DNA of 43,930 nt from a virus: positions 1 to 43,930 of the IMG/VR virus record IMGVR_UViG_3300010430_000127; one strand, given 5' to 3'. Positions within the stretch are counted from its first letter, which is position 1; each line of letters starts with the position of its first letter. The notes under the pieces were generated by a model. It saw only the letters and a list, made by a program, of their open reading frames with translations, was not told the origin of the DNA and searched no databases. Of the stretch, positions 8,455 through 16,687 are shown one piece after another. Position numbers and translations under genes: made by a program.

Positions 8455-9281
8455 TTGTACCATCCAGGTAATGAGATTTCGTTGACCTTTTCTTCGTAGC
8501 CTTGCCAAACACCGGTCTTTTTACACTGCACAAAATCAAGCAGCAGTGACCGGTATTCATCGTGACCACGAGCAAAAGAATCAGAACTAAGGACATAAGG
8601 AGCAGCCAAGAAAGGCTCTTCCTTTTCAGCTGCAACGAAGATGAATCCCTTCGGCTGCTCACCGAAGCAGTTTAATATACCATCGCTGTAAAGCGCAGCC
8701 TGACGATGGTATTTGTAATTCGCAACTGCTTTTGCGAACCCAGCAGGTGAAGCATCAACCGTTGTCTTTAGATCAATAACGTAGCCATTGAAATAATTAT
8801 CGACCCGGCACTTCATCTTCTCGCCTGTCTCTTCATCGACCCAATAAAGGGTCAGCTCTTTATCACCTTTGGTAAGAACCGATGCAGCAGCTTTGTTGTT
8901 GAAGATGCTTTCGCGCATCAAAAGAATCTTTGCCTGGTCATCGTGCGACACAGGAATCAAACCTTCATTCTCGGCTTCCCATTCCTGCCAAGCTTCAAGA
9001 AGTTCTACCGTTGCCGGTGAAGGATTCTTAGCTCCAATCTGAGCCTTTGTAGGCTTCTTCAGATTTGGTTCGATGCAATAGTTCTTTTCAAAAAGATCAG
9101 GCTCAAGAACGGCACTGTGAAGAGCTGCGCCGAATTCCATTGCAGGAGTTCTTTCATCAGGGGTTTCCATATACGCTTTGCAGTGTGCCGGTGTTGGCAG
9201 CATGTGACCGAGCGTGGTGTTGTTAATGCCTTCGGCTTTGAAGTATTCAACGTCAGGCAAGTTGCGAATAATTTCGCCCAT
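8451..9281 (-). CDS. PD-(D/E)XK exonuclease, RecE/YqaJ-like, partner of RecT
   Basis: A 276-residue nuclease of the RecE C-terminal type. Visible motifs: GAALHSAVLEP (H55), MKCRVD with D161, VIDLKTT with D170 and K172 (the D...DxK catalytic core), and HRQAALY (Q194, Y198), the QxxxY element of phage recombination exonucleases. It would degrade one strand from dsDNA ends to give 3' ssDNA for RecT. First gene of the leftward operon; the start is preceded by AGAGAGGAAAT. The divergent intergenic region 9282-9367 holds its control sites. Confidence 0.9.
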   Translation of the reverse strand: MGEIIRNLPDVEYFKAEGINNTTLGHMLPTPAHCKAYMETPDERTPAMEFGAALHSAVLEPDLFEKNYCIEPNLKKPTKAQIGAKNPSPATVELLEAWQEWEAENEGLIPVSHDDQAKILLMRESIFNNKAAASVLTKGDKELTLYWVDEETGEKMKCRVDNYFNGYVIDLKTTVDASPAGFAKAVANYKYHRQAALYSDGILNCFGEQPKGFIFVAAEKEEPFLAAPYVLSSDSFARGHDEYRSLLLDFVQCKKTGVWQGYEEKVNEISLPGWYK

Positions 9282-9367
9282 TGGTATTTCCTCTCTCTGT
9301 TAGGGTGTTGTAACAGTAACACATGAGATGTTATGCTTGCAACACCTATAACACAACGGAGTAAAGC
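9282..9367. promoter_or_regulatory. Divergent promoter/operator region with repeated GTGTT/AACAC elements
   Basis: This 86-base gap separates the leftward exonuclease operon from the rightward HTH-helicase operon. GGTGTTG (9304-9310) is an inverted match to CAACACC (9340-9346), and GTGTT (9305-9309) to AACAC (9318-9322). Further AACAC copies begin at 9341 and 9350. Several TTG...TA-type -35/-10 candidates exist in both directions (for example a leftward TTGTGT, 17 bases, TAACAT) but none matches consensus well. The repeats look like binding sites for a dimeric regulator; the HTH protein encoded at 9368 is an obvious candidate. Confidence 0.5.
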
Positions 9368-9688
9368 ATGAGTCTCACTAAGATGCGCGCACGACTGAAA
9401 GCCGAGCAGCAGGGTAAAGACCCTGATGCTGCCGGTGACAAGGTTGAGAGCGGTGATGTAATCCAGAAGCCGAGCCGGTATAAAGACTGTCACTTTTGCG
9501 GTCAATCAACCGACAAAATGAAGAACCACATTGCGAAGGTGTTCAAAGAAACCTTTGCCAATGTTTCAAAAACCTGCCGCATTGTCGGTATCTCTCGTGG
9601 TCGATTCTATTCGTGGATAGAGAACGACCCAGAGTTCAAATTTAAGATCAACGGAATCACTGAACGCTGTAACAAGCGTCCAAGATGA
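9368..9688 (+). CDS. Small HTH DNA-binding protein
   Basis: A 106-residue protein. Residues ~55-95 hold FKETFANVSKTCRIVGISRGRFYSWIENDPEFK, the pattern of homeodomain-like helix-turn-helix proteins found in phage small terminases and regulators (split here into FKETFANVSKTC and GISRGRFYSWIEND). A CHFCGQ motif in front may bind metal together with H54. First gene of the rightward operon, overlapping the helicase by ATGA, and next to repeat-rich control DNA, so a regulator is more likely than a packaging protein. A separate small-terminase candidate lies before terL at 26678. Confidence 0.7.
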   Translation: MSLTKMRARLKAEQQGKDPDAAGDKVESGDVIQKPSRYKDCHFCGQSTDKMKNHIAKVFKETFANVSKTCRIVGISRGRFYSWIENDPEFKFKINGITERCNKRPR

Positions 9689-11097
9689 CCAAACTGATAA
9701 CACTTCGGGATTATCAGAACGAGGCTGTTGAGCGCGCAGCAAATGCGCTGCGTGTTCATCAGTCTGTTTTGATTCAAAGTCCAACAGGGACAGGCAAAAC
9801 AGTGATGGCTTCTGCCATTACTCAACGAGCAAACAGAAAGGGCAACAAGGTTTGGTTCACAGTTCATCGTGACTTCCTCTTGATGCAAACTGCCGGAACC
9901 TATAAAAACTTCGCCATTGACTATGGCTTTGTTGCGGCAACCAAAGTTGCTAACGAGCAATCACCGAATCAAATCTGTGCAATTGATACACTCAAGCGCA
10001 GAATCGAAAAACTCCCCCTGCCTGACCTGGTGCTAATTGATGAGGCTCATCATTGCACTGCTGCCGGATGGTCGATGGTCATCAAATATTGGCTTGAGCG
10101 TGGAGTAAAGATAGTCGGTCTGTCAGCAACACCACGCAGACTTGATGGAAAGGGTCTTGGTGGTCACTTTGACTTCATGGTGACATCACCACCTGTCTCA
10201 TGGTTCATCGAACAAGGCTACCTGTCTGACTACACGATGTTTGCGCCAACCATGATCGACACCTCGCATATCCATTCTAGGGGTGGTGACTTTATCAAAT
10301 CTGAGCTTGCTGAAGAAATCGACAAGCCAAGTATTACCGGAGACATCATTCAGCACTGGCGGGAACACGCTGAAGGACTCACATCTGTAGGCTTCGCTGT
10401 ATCAATTGAGCATTCACAGCATCTCACAGCAGCCTTTAATGCCGCTGGCATACCAGCAGAGCATCTGGATGGCAAAACGCCTTCAGCACAGCGTACAGCA
10501 GCCGCAATGAGGCTTGCGTCAGGCGAAACAAAGATACTATGGAACGTAGACCTGTTCGGTGAGGGGTACGACCTCTCAGCGCAAGCAGGAACGGATGTAA
10601 CCATTGACTGTGTGGTTGGTGCTAGACCAACTAAAAGTGAGGCTCTGTGCCTCCAGCAGTGGGGCAGGGCTTTGCGACCGAAGAAGGATGGCTCCAATGC
10701 CATTATTCTTGATCACGCAAGCAACTCAGTTCAACAGGAACACGGTCTGCCTTGCGAGGATAGGAAGTGGTCGCTGAAAGGTGTTGCTCAGGGTAAAAAG
10801 AAAAAGGAAAAGACCGTTCCAATCAGGCAGTGTAAGCAGTGCTTCCATGTTCACAAGCCAAGCCCTCAATGCCCGAACTGCAAATACATCTATCCGGCTC
10901 AGGTTCGTGAAGTAGAAGAGCGCGCAGGTAATCTTGAGCAGGTAAACAAGGAAGAGGTGATTGAGCGCAGGAACAAGCGAAGGGAAGTTGGCATGGCAAA
11001 GACTTTACCTGAACTTCAAGAGATAGCTAGGAACCGAGGCTATAAGCCTGGGTGGGCTGAACACGTTTTTAACTCAAGGAACAGGGCAACGGTATGA
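9685..11097 (+). CDS. Superfamily 2 DEAD/DEAH-box helicase
   Basis: A 470-residue helicase with Walker A SPTGTGKT (32-39), DEAH (119-122), SATPRR (147-152), a LWNVDLFGEGYDL segment and motif VI QQWGRALRPK. These are the UvrB/RecG-like or type-III-restriction-like phage helicases (T4 UvsW-like in role). The C-terminal ~110 residues carry a CxxC...CxxC zinc ribbon (CKQC, CPNC). It would remodel forks or recombination intermediates together with RecT and the exonuclease. Overlaps the genes on both sides. Confidence 0.9.
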   Translation: MTKLITLRDYQNEAVERAANALRVHQSVLIQSPTGTGKTVMASAITQRANRKGNKVWFTVHRDFLLMQTAGTYKNFAIDYGFVAATKVANEQSPNQICAIDTLKRRIEKLPLPDLVLIDEAHHCTAAGWSMVIKYWLERGVKIVGLSATPRRLDGKGLGGHFDFMVTSPPVSWFIEQGYLSDYTMFAPTMIDTSHIHSRGGDFIKSELAEEIDKPSITGDIIQHWREHAEGLTSVGFAVSIEHSQHLTAAFNAAGIPAEHLDGKTPSAQRTAAAMRLASGETKILWNVDLFGEGYDLSAQAGTDVTIDCVVGARPTKSEALCLQQWGRALRPKKDGSNAIILDHASNSVQQEHGLPCEDRKWSLKGVAQGKKKKEKTVPIRQCKQCFHVHKPSPQCPNCKYIYPAQVREVEERAGNLEQVNKEEVIERRNKRREVGMAKTLPELQEIARNRGYKPGWAEHVFNSRNRATV

Positions 11098-11285
11098 GCA
11101 TTATTAGGAAGCCAAAAAGAAGAAGATTGCGATGGTTTACATACAGTTTGCCGTGGTCGCCTTATTATACGAGCATTCTAGCTTACTCAAAGAATGACGC
11201 CATAAGAAGATTGCAGTCTCAGTATTGCTGCTTAAAGGAAAAGAAAATGCTTGATCGCTTAATAATACACAATGGGAGGAACTAA
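11094..11285 (+). CDS. 63-residue basic protein of unknown function
   Basis: Starts inside the helicase stop (ATGA). It begins with a run of Arg/Lys (KPKRRRLRW) followed by aromatic-rich SPYYTSILAYSKNDAIRRLQSQY. The second half resembles short phage proteins built around a [VI]-x-A-x-[ST]-x-x-x-A-x-x-x-[LI] helix. No family was recognised. It ends 1 base before the radical SAM start codon region and lies over the Shine-Dalgarno GGGAGGA of that gene. Confidence 0.6.
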   Translation: MSIIRKPKRRRLRWFTYSLPWSPYYTSILAYSKNDAIRRLQSQYCCLKEKKMLDRLIIHNGRN

Positions 11286-11286
11286 C

Positions 11287-12228
11287 ATGAGTAAAATAGC
11301 ATTACTAGATGTTGATAGTAAGATACCCAATCTTGCTTTAATGAAACTGTCAGCTTGGCACAAGGCTCAGGGTGATAAGGTTGAGTGGTATTCGTCATTG
11401 TTTCGTAATGACTATGACAAGGTTTATGCCAGCAAGATTTTTGATTTCTCTGATGGGTCGATGCTTGACCCTGACCGCATGATTATTGGCGGTACTGGTT
11501 ACGACATGAGCAAGGTTGTTTATCCTGATGCTGAAAGGATGAGTCCTGATTATTCAATTTACGATTACCCGCACAATATAGGGTTTGCTATGCGCGGTTG
11601 CCGATTGAAATGCTCGTTTTGCGTAGTTCCTCGCAAAGAAGGAAAGGCGCGGTCAGAGAATAGGATTGCAGAACTGTGGACGCAAAGAGACTCCAATTTT
11701 CTGATGCTTCTTGATAATGATTTTTTCGGCAATCCTGAGTGGAGCGACCGTATTGATGAAATTGTTGACCTAAATCTAAAAGTGAACTTTTGTCAGGGTT
11801 TGAATATTCGGAATCTAAGACCTGAGCAAGCGCAAGCATTGGCATCAGTCAACTTCCGAAACACAAAAAACACAGCAAAGAAAGTCACATTTGCATGGGA
11901 TGACCCTCGACATGAAAAGCTGATTCACAAGGGCATAAAGACTTGTGTTGATGCAGGGATAAAACCGAGTCAAATGGGTTTTTATGTGCTTATTGGATAC
12001 CAGTCTACGGAGATTGAGGATTTGCATCGAGTCAATGTTTTGCGTGAGTACGGGTGTGACCCTTACGTTATGCCTTTTGACAAGTCAGACCCATATCAAA
12101 AGCGATTTGCAAGATGGGTAAACCATAAGGCTATTTTTAAGTCTGTAAATTGGGGCGATTATAAGTCAGGCGTAAGAAAGAAGTCCTTCAATGAAACCCA
12201 ATCAGATTGGCTGGATGGTGCAGTATGA
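11287..12228 (+). CDS. Radical SAM protein with N-terminal B12-binding-like half
   Basis: A 313-residue protein. C105, C109 and C112 in GCRLKCSFC form the CxxxCxxC motif that holds the [4Fe-4S] cluster reducing S-adenosylmethionine. The first ~90 residues (LLDVDSKIPNLALMKLSAWHKAQG, written here in two parts: LLDVDSK and IPNLALMKLSAWHKAQG; then GGTGYD) look like a Rossmann-type B12-binding-like fold, but the DxHxxG cobalamin-ligand motif is absent. Later LLDNDF and FYVLIGY segments fit strands of the radical SAM barrel. The ATG at 11287 is chosen because GGGAGGA lies 6 bases upstream. The substrate is unknown. It sits in the replication operon between helicase and VRR-NUC nuclease and overlaps the latter by ATGA, so a nucleic acid or nucleotide substrate is plausible but not shown. 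Confidence 0.85.
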   Translation: MSKIALLDVDSKIPNLALMKLSAWHKAQGDKVEWYSSLFRNDYDKVYASKIFDFSDGSMLDPDRMIIGGTGYDMSKVVYPDAERMSPDYSIYDYPHNIGFAMRGCRLKCSFCVVPRKEGKARSENRIAELWTQRDSNFLMLLDNDFFGNPEWSDRIDEIVDLNLKVNFCQGLNIRNLRPEQAQALASVNFRNTKNTAKKVTFAWDDPRHEKLIHKGIKTCVDAGIKPSQMGFYVLIGYQSTEIEDLHRVNVLREYGCDPYVMPFDKSDPYQKRFARWVNHKAIFKSVNWGDYKSGVRKKSFNETQSDWLDGAV

Positions 12229-12593
12229 GCGAACAAAATATTCAAGCCGAAGTTATGATGCAGGATGCAGCTGAGGGCAACCTGGTTTTCCGAAACAACA
12301 CCGGAGCATTAAAAGACAGTACCGGAAGATTGGTTCGTTACGGTCTGTGTGTCGGCTCCTCAGACATCATTGAGGTTGTGCCGATTGTGATCACGCAAGA
12401 GATGGTCGGAAAGACCGTTGGTGTTTTCTGCGCTGAAGAGGTTAAGACCAAGCATGGCAAGGTAACACAGATGCAGACAAACTTTATGGAAGCGGTGAGA
12501 AAAAAAGGCGGCATAGCCGGAGTTGTGAGATGCCCCGAAGATGCCGTTAAACTTCGTTCTGATTTTATTGAATCGCTGAACCGTAGCCGATAA
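12225..12593 (+). CDS. VRR-NUC domain nuclease
   Basis: A 122-residue protein with the phage VRR-NUC layout: an early acidic residue (E10), FRNNTGALKD, GSSDII, then CAEEVKTKHGKVTQMQ with an ExK pair and a later Q, and a basic C-terminus. This is a minimal PD-(D/E)XK-type nuclease; relatives are Holliday-junction or flap nucleases. It overlaps the radical SAM gene by ATGA. Its 3' end overlaps by 29 bases the end of the convergent gene at 12565-12738. Confidence 0.88.
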   Translation: MSEQNIQAEVMMQDAAEGNLVFRNNTGALKDSTGRLVRYGLCVGSSDIIEVVPIVITQEMVGKTVGVFCAEEVKTKHGKVTQMQTNFMEAVRKKGGIAGVVRCPEDAVKLRSDFIESLNRSR

Positions 12594-12738
12594 TCCCTGC
12601 GTCACACGATTGTCGGCAAGCGTCAGGGTTGATGTTGATGTGCTGGCATGGAATGGCTCTCGGTTCTGCCGCTTTAGGCTGCGGCTGAGAGACCAGGTAA
12701 ATGCCGTAAACTATCACTGCGAGATAGATTAGCTTCAT
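12565..12738 (-). CDS. 57-residue small membrane/secreted peptide
   Basis: A short leftward gene. Its ATG (12738-12736) overlaps the stop of the methyltransferase-like gene (ATGA), exactly as in the other coupled pairs, and AGGGAAGAAAA precedes it. Residues 3-17 (LIYLAVIVYGIYLV) are hydrophobic and would form a membrane anchor or signal sequence. The rest is soluble and includes three Cys (CQH, DACRQSC). No lipobox is evident. Function is unknown; a periplasmic or membrane-anchored accessory protein of the adjacent modification genes is possible. It ends inside the convergent VRR-NUC gene. Confidence 0.6.
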   Translation of the reverse strand: MKLIYLAVIVYGIYLVSQPQPKAAEPRAIPCQHININPDACRQSCDAGIIGYGSAIQ

Positions 12739-13481
12739 TTTTCTTCCCTATCTTCAGCGTAGGTTTTTTTGTTACTTTCAAATACTGCTCTCGCAAAACC
12801 TCTTGGTGTTGCTGATCGTATGTTTTTTGTTTTTTGGCTTTTCCCTCCAAGTTTATTATGTTGCCGACTAAAACCTGGTTCTGGCTCAACCTCTTTGCGT
12901 GGTGGCATAACAAAACCATTTCCTGTCCATAAGCAAGTTTTCTTTGGGTAAGCATCTCTTGGTGCAATATATTCAGACCATCTTGGATGCTTGTCGTTTT
13001 CTGGCAAGTAGCCTCCGTATTCATACGGGTTAAATATATGATCAGGTTTTCCACAGTATGTGCTAAAAGTGCTTACTGGATTTTCAATCATATATGGTGC
13101 GCCGCTCCACTCACCAAATTCTTTGCTGGTTGCGAACAAATCTAAGCTCAAGCTTAAAGCTCTAGCACCCTTCTTTAGGAAATGCGCCGCGCCAGAAACC
13201 GCAACATTTGTGCATTCTGGAAAGGCTGCAACGAAAGCGATTCTACCAACGATCTCAGATGGGGGAAGCCAAGATGTTCTTAGATCAGCCCCAACCTTAA
13301 AAAGCTTTGGGTTGCTTTTGTCTTGTGAAATTCCGAAGGGGTGTTGTATATCCACCAAATAGCAAGTATATCCTGCCTCAAGCCAGGGTTTCGCCATGAT
13401 GCCTGTTAGATCAAACAAAAATACTGCTACGTCTTTTGTTTCTGTGTCAATGTTGTTTCCGCATCTTAATAGGTTACTCAT
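12735..13481 (-). CDS. C5-cytosine-methyltransferase-like protein, compact phage type
   Basis: A 248-residue protein. FDLTG (23-27) fits SAM-binding motif I, VDIQHP (44-48) motif II, FPECT (88-91, C90) replaces the usual PPCT/S of motif IV with the catalytic Cys kept, and IENP (132-135) fits motif VI. A later KKTCLW segment is shared with a compact group of phage DNA methylase homologues. It is shorter than full Dcm-type enzymes and has no obvious target-recognition domain. It may methylate phage DNA against restriction, or act on another pyrimidine substrate. Shine-Dalgarno AAGGAGAG; overlaps both neighbours by ATGA. Confidence 0.75.
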   Translation of the reverse strand: MSNLLRCGNNIDTETKDVAVFLFDLTGIMAKPWLEAGYTCYLVDIQHPFGISQDKSNPKLFKVGADLRTSWLPPSEIVGRIAFVAAFPECTNVAVSGAAHFLKKGARALSLSLDLFATSKEFGEWSGAPYMIENPVSTFSTYCGKPDHIFNPYEYGGYLPENDKHPRWSEYIAPRDAYPKKTCLWTGNGFVMPPRKEVEPEPGFSRQHNKLGGKSQKTKNIRSATPRGFARAVFESNKKTYAEDREEK

Positions 13482-13888
13482 TCGCGGCTCTCCTTGTAGT
13501 CAGTTAAATCAATATCAGCTTTGCAAGCTGCTTCGTATTCGGCACGATCAAAGTTTGATTCAAGCTCACGGAACCGATCTTTTGCCAAAGCAATTCCTGA
13601 GTCGATAAGACGCTTACGAATTTTTGCAACGGCAAGCATTACATCATTCATAATGCAGCGTCCGGTCAAAGCTCTCCAGACTTCGTTATCATCGAGCTCC
13701 AAAAGAGCTTCGTTATAAAGGTCATAGTGATTCAGCGCGATTACTGCAATCTCTTCTTTTGTCTTATCGTTCAGACCGTCAATGCAAAGCGCATGGTCAT
13801 TGCCTTCATAGATCAAATCCATTAGTGCGTTATCAAGGTCGGCATCAGATGTAGCCGGTGATAAAAACTCTGTTGGTAAACAGCTCAT
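13478..13888 (-). CDS. 136-residue protein of unknown function
   Basis: First gene of the three-gene leftward operon with the methyltransferase-like gene, preceded by the strong site AGGAGAGAGAG. It is acidic and largely helical in appearance, with LYNEALLELDDNEVW and VAKIRKRLIDSGIALAKDRF. Four Cys are spread without a zinc pattern. No family was recognised. Coupling to the methyltransferase suggests a linked job, such as protection or control of modification, but the sequence itself does not show this. Confidence 0.7.
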   Translation of the reverse strand: MSCLPTEFLSPATSDADLDNALMDLIYEGNDHALCIDGLNDKTKEEIAVIALNHYDLYNEALLELDDNEVWRALTGRCIMNDVMLAVAKIRKRLIDSGIALAKDRFRELESNFDRAEYEAACKADIDLTDYKESRE

Positions 13889-14027
13889 TCTCTCTCTCCT
13901 GTTGTAAGAGCGACAACCTTATCACACCGGTAATTCGTGTCAATACAAATATGGTTCAATAATCTTGTTGACAGAATCTCACACAGGATGTTAGTTTTGT
14001 TATCCCCTACATTTGAGAGAGAGAAGA
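13889..14027. promoter_or_regulatory. Divergent control region between methylase operon and HTH-primase operon
   Basis: Perfect -35 hexamers are present in both directions: TTGACA at 13968-13973 (rightward) and its complement at 13938-13943 (leftward). The matching -10 boxes are poor (rightward TAGTTT at 18 bases; leftward GATAAG only 14 bases away), so activity may depend on an activator. GTTGT...ACAAC (13901-13905 and 13912-13916) is an inverted repeat close to the leftward start. The rightward leader ends in a GAGAGAGAG ribosome-binding site. Confidence 0.5.
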
Positions 14028-14234
14028 ATGTCACTTAAACCTAAGAAAAACCGTAAAGCACTTCGGCTGCTGATGGTGATGCACGACCTTGAGCAAAAGG
14101 ATGTTGCAGAAATCATTGGTCGTGATCGACAGACTGTTGCTGTTTATTGCAGTAAAACTCTGACCGATATTCCAGACAGTCTGCTGAAGAAATTACGCGA
14201 ACACTGCGAATCAAAATCTGAAGAAGAAATCTAA
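14028..14234 (+). CDS. Small Cro/XRE-like HTH protein
   Basis: A 68-residue protein. An upstream in-frame TTG exists, but the ATG at 14028 lies directly after GAGAGAGAGAAG and is preferred. Residues ~14-45 (LLMVMHDLEQKDVAEIIGRDRQTVAVYCS, i.e. two helices around a turn at GRDRQ) fit an XRE/Cro-type helix-turn-helix. The C-terminus is acidic. It starts the primase operon 5 bases before the primase gene and is next to divergent promoters, so it is likely a transcription regulator. Confidence 0.7.
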   Translation: MSLKPKKNRKALRLLMVMHDLEQKDVAEIIGRDRQTVAVYCSKTLTDIPDSLLKKLREHCESKSEEEI

Positions 14235-14239
14235 GCCAG

Positions 14240-16678
14240 ATGCCTTCTTACGACCCCGATAAAATCAAGGCACAAAACCCTATTGAAGCGGTTGTGGGTG
14301 ATCGTGTTGAACTCAAAAAGAACGGCAACGAATATTCTGCTTGCTGCCCGTTTCATAATGAGAACACACCTTCATTTACCGTCAGCCCCGACAAAGGTTT
14401 TTATCATTGCTTTGGGTGTGGAGCGCATGGGGATTCCATAGATTTTGTTACCGAGTATGAGGGTGTGACCTTTCAAGAAGCGTGTGCAATTCTTGTTGGT
14501 GATCAAGACCGCAGAGATACCTCACCGGAGAAACGAAACCACAGACAAGTAGTTGACTACTACGATGGCTACAAGCTTGTACCGGTACCTGAAGGCAAGG
14601 AGATTATTCCGGGCAAAGAATTCACAGCATGGAACCCAAAGCGCAAGCTTGATGGTGTCGTTCCGACTGTGACCTACAAGCCATCAATGGTCTTTCCTTA
14701 CCATGATGAACACGGTGATTTTCTTGGCTACGTTATTCGCCATGATTTTGTAAAAGACAACAAGGTTCGCAAACTCACACCGATGATCGGTTGGGTTAAG
14801 TCTCCTGACGGAACCGAGGGCTGGTCTCACTACCCGTTTCCGAAACCGAGACCGCTATACAATGTCGAAAGCCTGGTCAACGACAAAGAAGGCAAAGCTG
14901 TTCTGTGGGTCGAAGGCGAGAAGTGTGCTGATGCTGCTTCACTGCTAACGGCTTACATTCCGGTTGCAACCTGTGGCGGCACTAACGGTATCAAATACAC
15001 AGACTTCAGCCCGCTCAAGGGCAAGCGTATTTTGATCTGGTGTGACAACGATGAGGTTGGTCAGAAGGCAGCTGAAGAGAAGCTTGTTCCGCTCCTATGG
15101 TCAGTCGGTGTTGAAAGTATCAAAGCCATTGAAGTCGATTCTGAGAAGCCTAAAGGTTGGGATATTGCCGATGCTGTTGATAGCGGCATGTCCGGTACCG
15201 ATATTATCAAGTGGGCTAAACCCAGGGTTGTCACTCTGGAGCAGCCGGAGTACGAGCCTGAAGTCTCTGAGCAGATGAAAGAAGTAATGGCAAGCACCCA
15301 TGATGACAAAGAAGTTGTCTCGGTCAATGCCGTTAATTCTATCCAGACAAAGGATGCTCGCACCTTCCTGCCGACTGATGATGGCAACGATGTGCTACAT
15401 GCTCTGTGTGATCAGTATGTGTATGTGCGCAGCGAGGATTGCGTGTACCGCATTGATGAGCCTGACCTCGGCATCAAGCGTGGTGCATTCATGTTCTCGT
15501 ATCAGCAGCGTCCTAACTTGGATAAGGAGCAGCCCCCGGTATCGAAGCTGTGGGCTAATGACCCTCGCAGAATTGCCGTTGACAACCGCTTATTCACCCC
15601 GGTTCCATACTGGATTGTCGATAACACACTCAACACCTACAGACCCCCGGTTCACCCTGAGCCTTCAGGTGAGGCTGAGACATTTATCGAATTTATTGAT
15701 CATCTGATACCGGATGGCACTGAATCAGCCTGGTTCCTCAAATGGCTGGCGTATAAGGCTCAGAATCTCCACGAGAGGGGTGTTGCTGTTGTTATGGTGG
15801 CTCCGGCTACCCAGGGTACCGGTAGAGGCACCTTGCAGCGTGTGATGGCTCAGATGTTTGGTCAAAAGTATGTGCAGAATGTGTCGATGACCGATGTCTC
15901 CGGTGGCACATCACAGGCTCAGTACAACGATTGGATGTCGGAGTCGCTGTTTGCCTTCGTTGCTGAGACCTCAGAACAAGGTCACGGCTTCAAAGACCGT
16001 TCGACAGCATACGAGACCATGAAAGAAATCGTTGACCCGGCTGAATCGTGGATGAGGGTGAAGCGGAAAGGCATTCAGAATGGCTACGAGCGCATATACT
16101 GCTCTGTGCTGTTCGCTACGAATCACCTTGATGCACTTGCTATCCCACCTGAAGATCGGCGCATGTGCGTGATCAGGAACGGTGAGAAGATGCCTGATGA
16201 CCTCTGGAAGCGTATCGACAGGTGGCGCAAGAACCCGGCAAACATCGCTGCCGCTCTTCACATGCTTGAGTCGCTGAACGTGGAAGATTTCAATTTTGGC
16301 TACGCACCGGAAACCTCAGCCAAGATCGAAATGATTGAAGCCAACAAATCAGACCTCGACAAAGCCCTGGACATGGCTGTGATCGACATGAAGGGAAGCT
16401 TCTTCACCAACTACCAGATGTACACCTACATCGAAAGCGCAGCCCGTGACTACGATTGGTCTCTGAGCGACAAGTGGAGAACGGTTGTAAAGAATCTGGT
16501 CACTCGCAAGTTCAAGAAAGCGTGTAAGGATGACCCGAGGTGGCAGCTGTCAGCCAACGGGAAGCCGGTCATGGTCTATTCGCTGCATGGTGAGCAGTTT
16601 AACAAGTCGTTAATCGACAAGAAGTTGATCAGGGAAGAGGTGATGAAGAACGGTCATCCATACGAGCTTCAATTCTGA
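14240..16678 (+). CDS. CHC2 zinc-finger primase-helicase (TOPRIM + DUF5906-like ATPase)
   Basis: An 812-residue replication protein. Residues 36-60 form the CHC2 zinc finger (C36, H39, C57, C60) of DnaG-type primases. A TOPRIM core follows at about 225-290 (VLWVEGEKCADAAS, then ILIWCDNDEVGQKAA). From about 430 comes a helicase of the D5/DUF5906 type: TQGTGRGT takes the place of Walker A with Arg where Lys is usual, and SLFAFVAETSEQG fits the Walker B region. It would prime and unwind at the phage fork. It is encoded just before the origin-like region 17041-17903. Confidence 0.9.
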   Translation: MPSYDPDKIKAQNPIEAVVGDRVELKKNGNEYSACCPFHNENTPSFTVSPDKGFYHCFGCGAHGDSIDFVTEYEGVTFQEACAILVGDQDRRDTSPEKRNHRQVVDYYDGYKLVPVPEGKEIIPGKEFTAWNPKRKLDGVVPTVTYKPSMVFPYHDEHGDFLGYVIRHDFVKDNKVRKLTPMIGWVKSPDGTEGWSHYPFPKPRPLYNVESLVNDKEGKAVLWVEGEKCADAASLLTAYIPVATCGGTNGIKYTDFSPLKGKRILIWCDNDEVGQKAAEEKLVPLLWSVGVESIKAIEVDSEKPKGWDIADAVDSGMSGTDIIKWAKPRVVTLEQPEYEPEVSEQMKEVMASTHDDKEVVSVNAVNSIQTKDARTFLPTDDGNDVLHALCDQYVYVRSEDCVYRIDEPDLGIKRGAFMFSYQQRPNLDKEQPPVSKLWANDPRRIAVDNRLFTPVPYWIVDNTLNTYRPPVHPEPSGEAETFIEFIDHLIPDGTESAWFLKWLAYKAQNLHERGVAVVMVAPATQGTGRGTLQRVMAQMFGQKYVQNVSMTDVSGGTSQAQYNDWMSESLFAFVAETSEQGHGFKDRSTAYETMKEIVDPAESWMRVKRKGIQNGYERIYCSVLFATNHLDALAIPPEDRRMCVIRNGEKMPDDLWKRIDRWRKNPANIAAALHMLESLNVEDFNFGYAPETSAKIEMIEANKSDLDKALDMAVIDMKGSFFTNYQMYTYIESAARDYDWSLSDKWRTVVKNLVTRKFKKACKDDPRWQLSANGKPVMVYSLHGEQFNKSLIDKKLIREEVMKNGHPYELQF

Positions 16679-16687
16679 TTGAAACCG

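Noticed and set aside
9368-9688. Small terminase
   Set aside because: The HTH resembles terminase-type homeodomains, but the gene lies far from terL beside control DNA, and a better terS candidate directly precedes terL.
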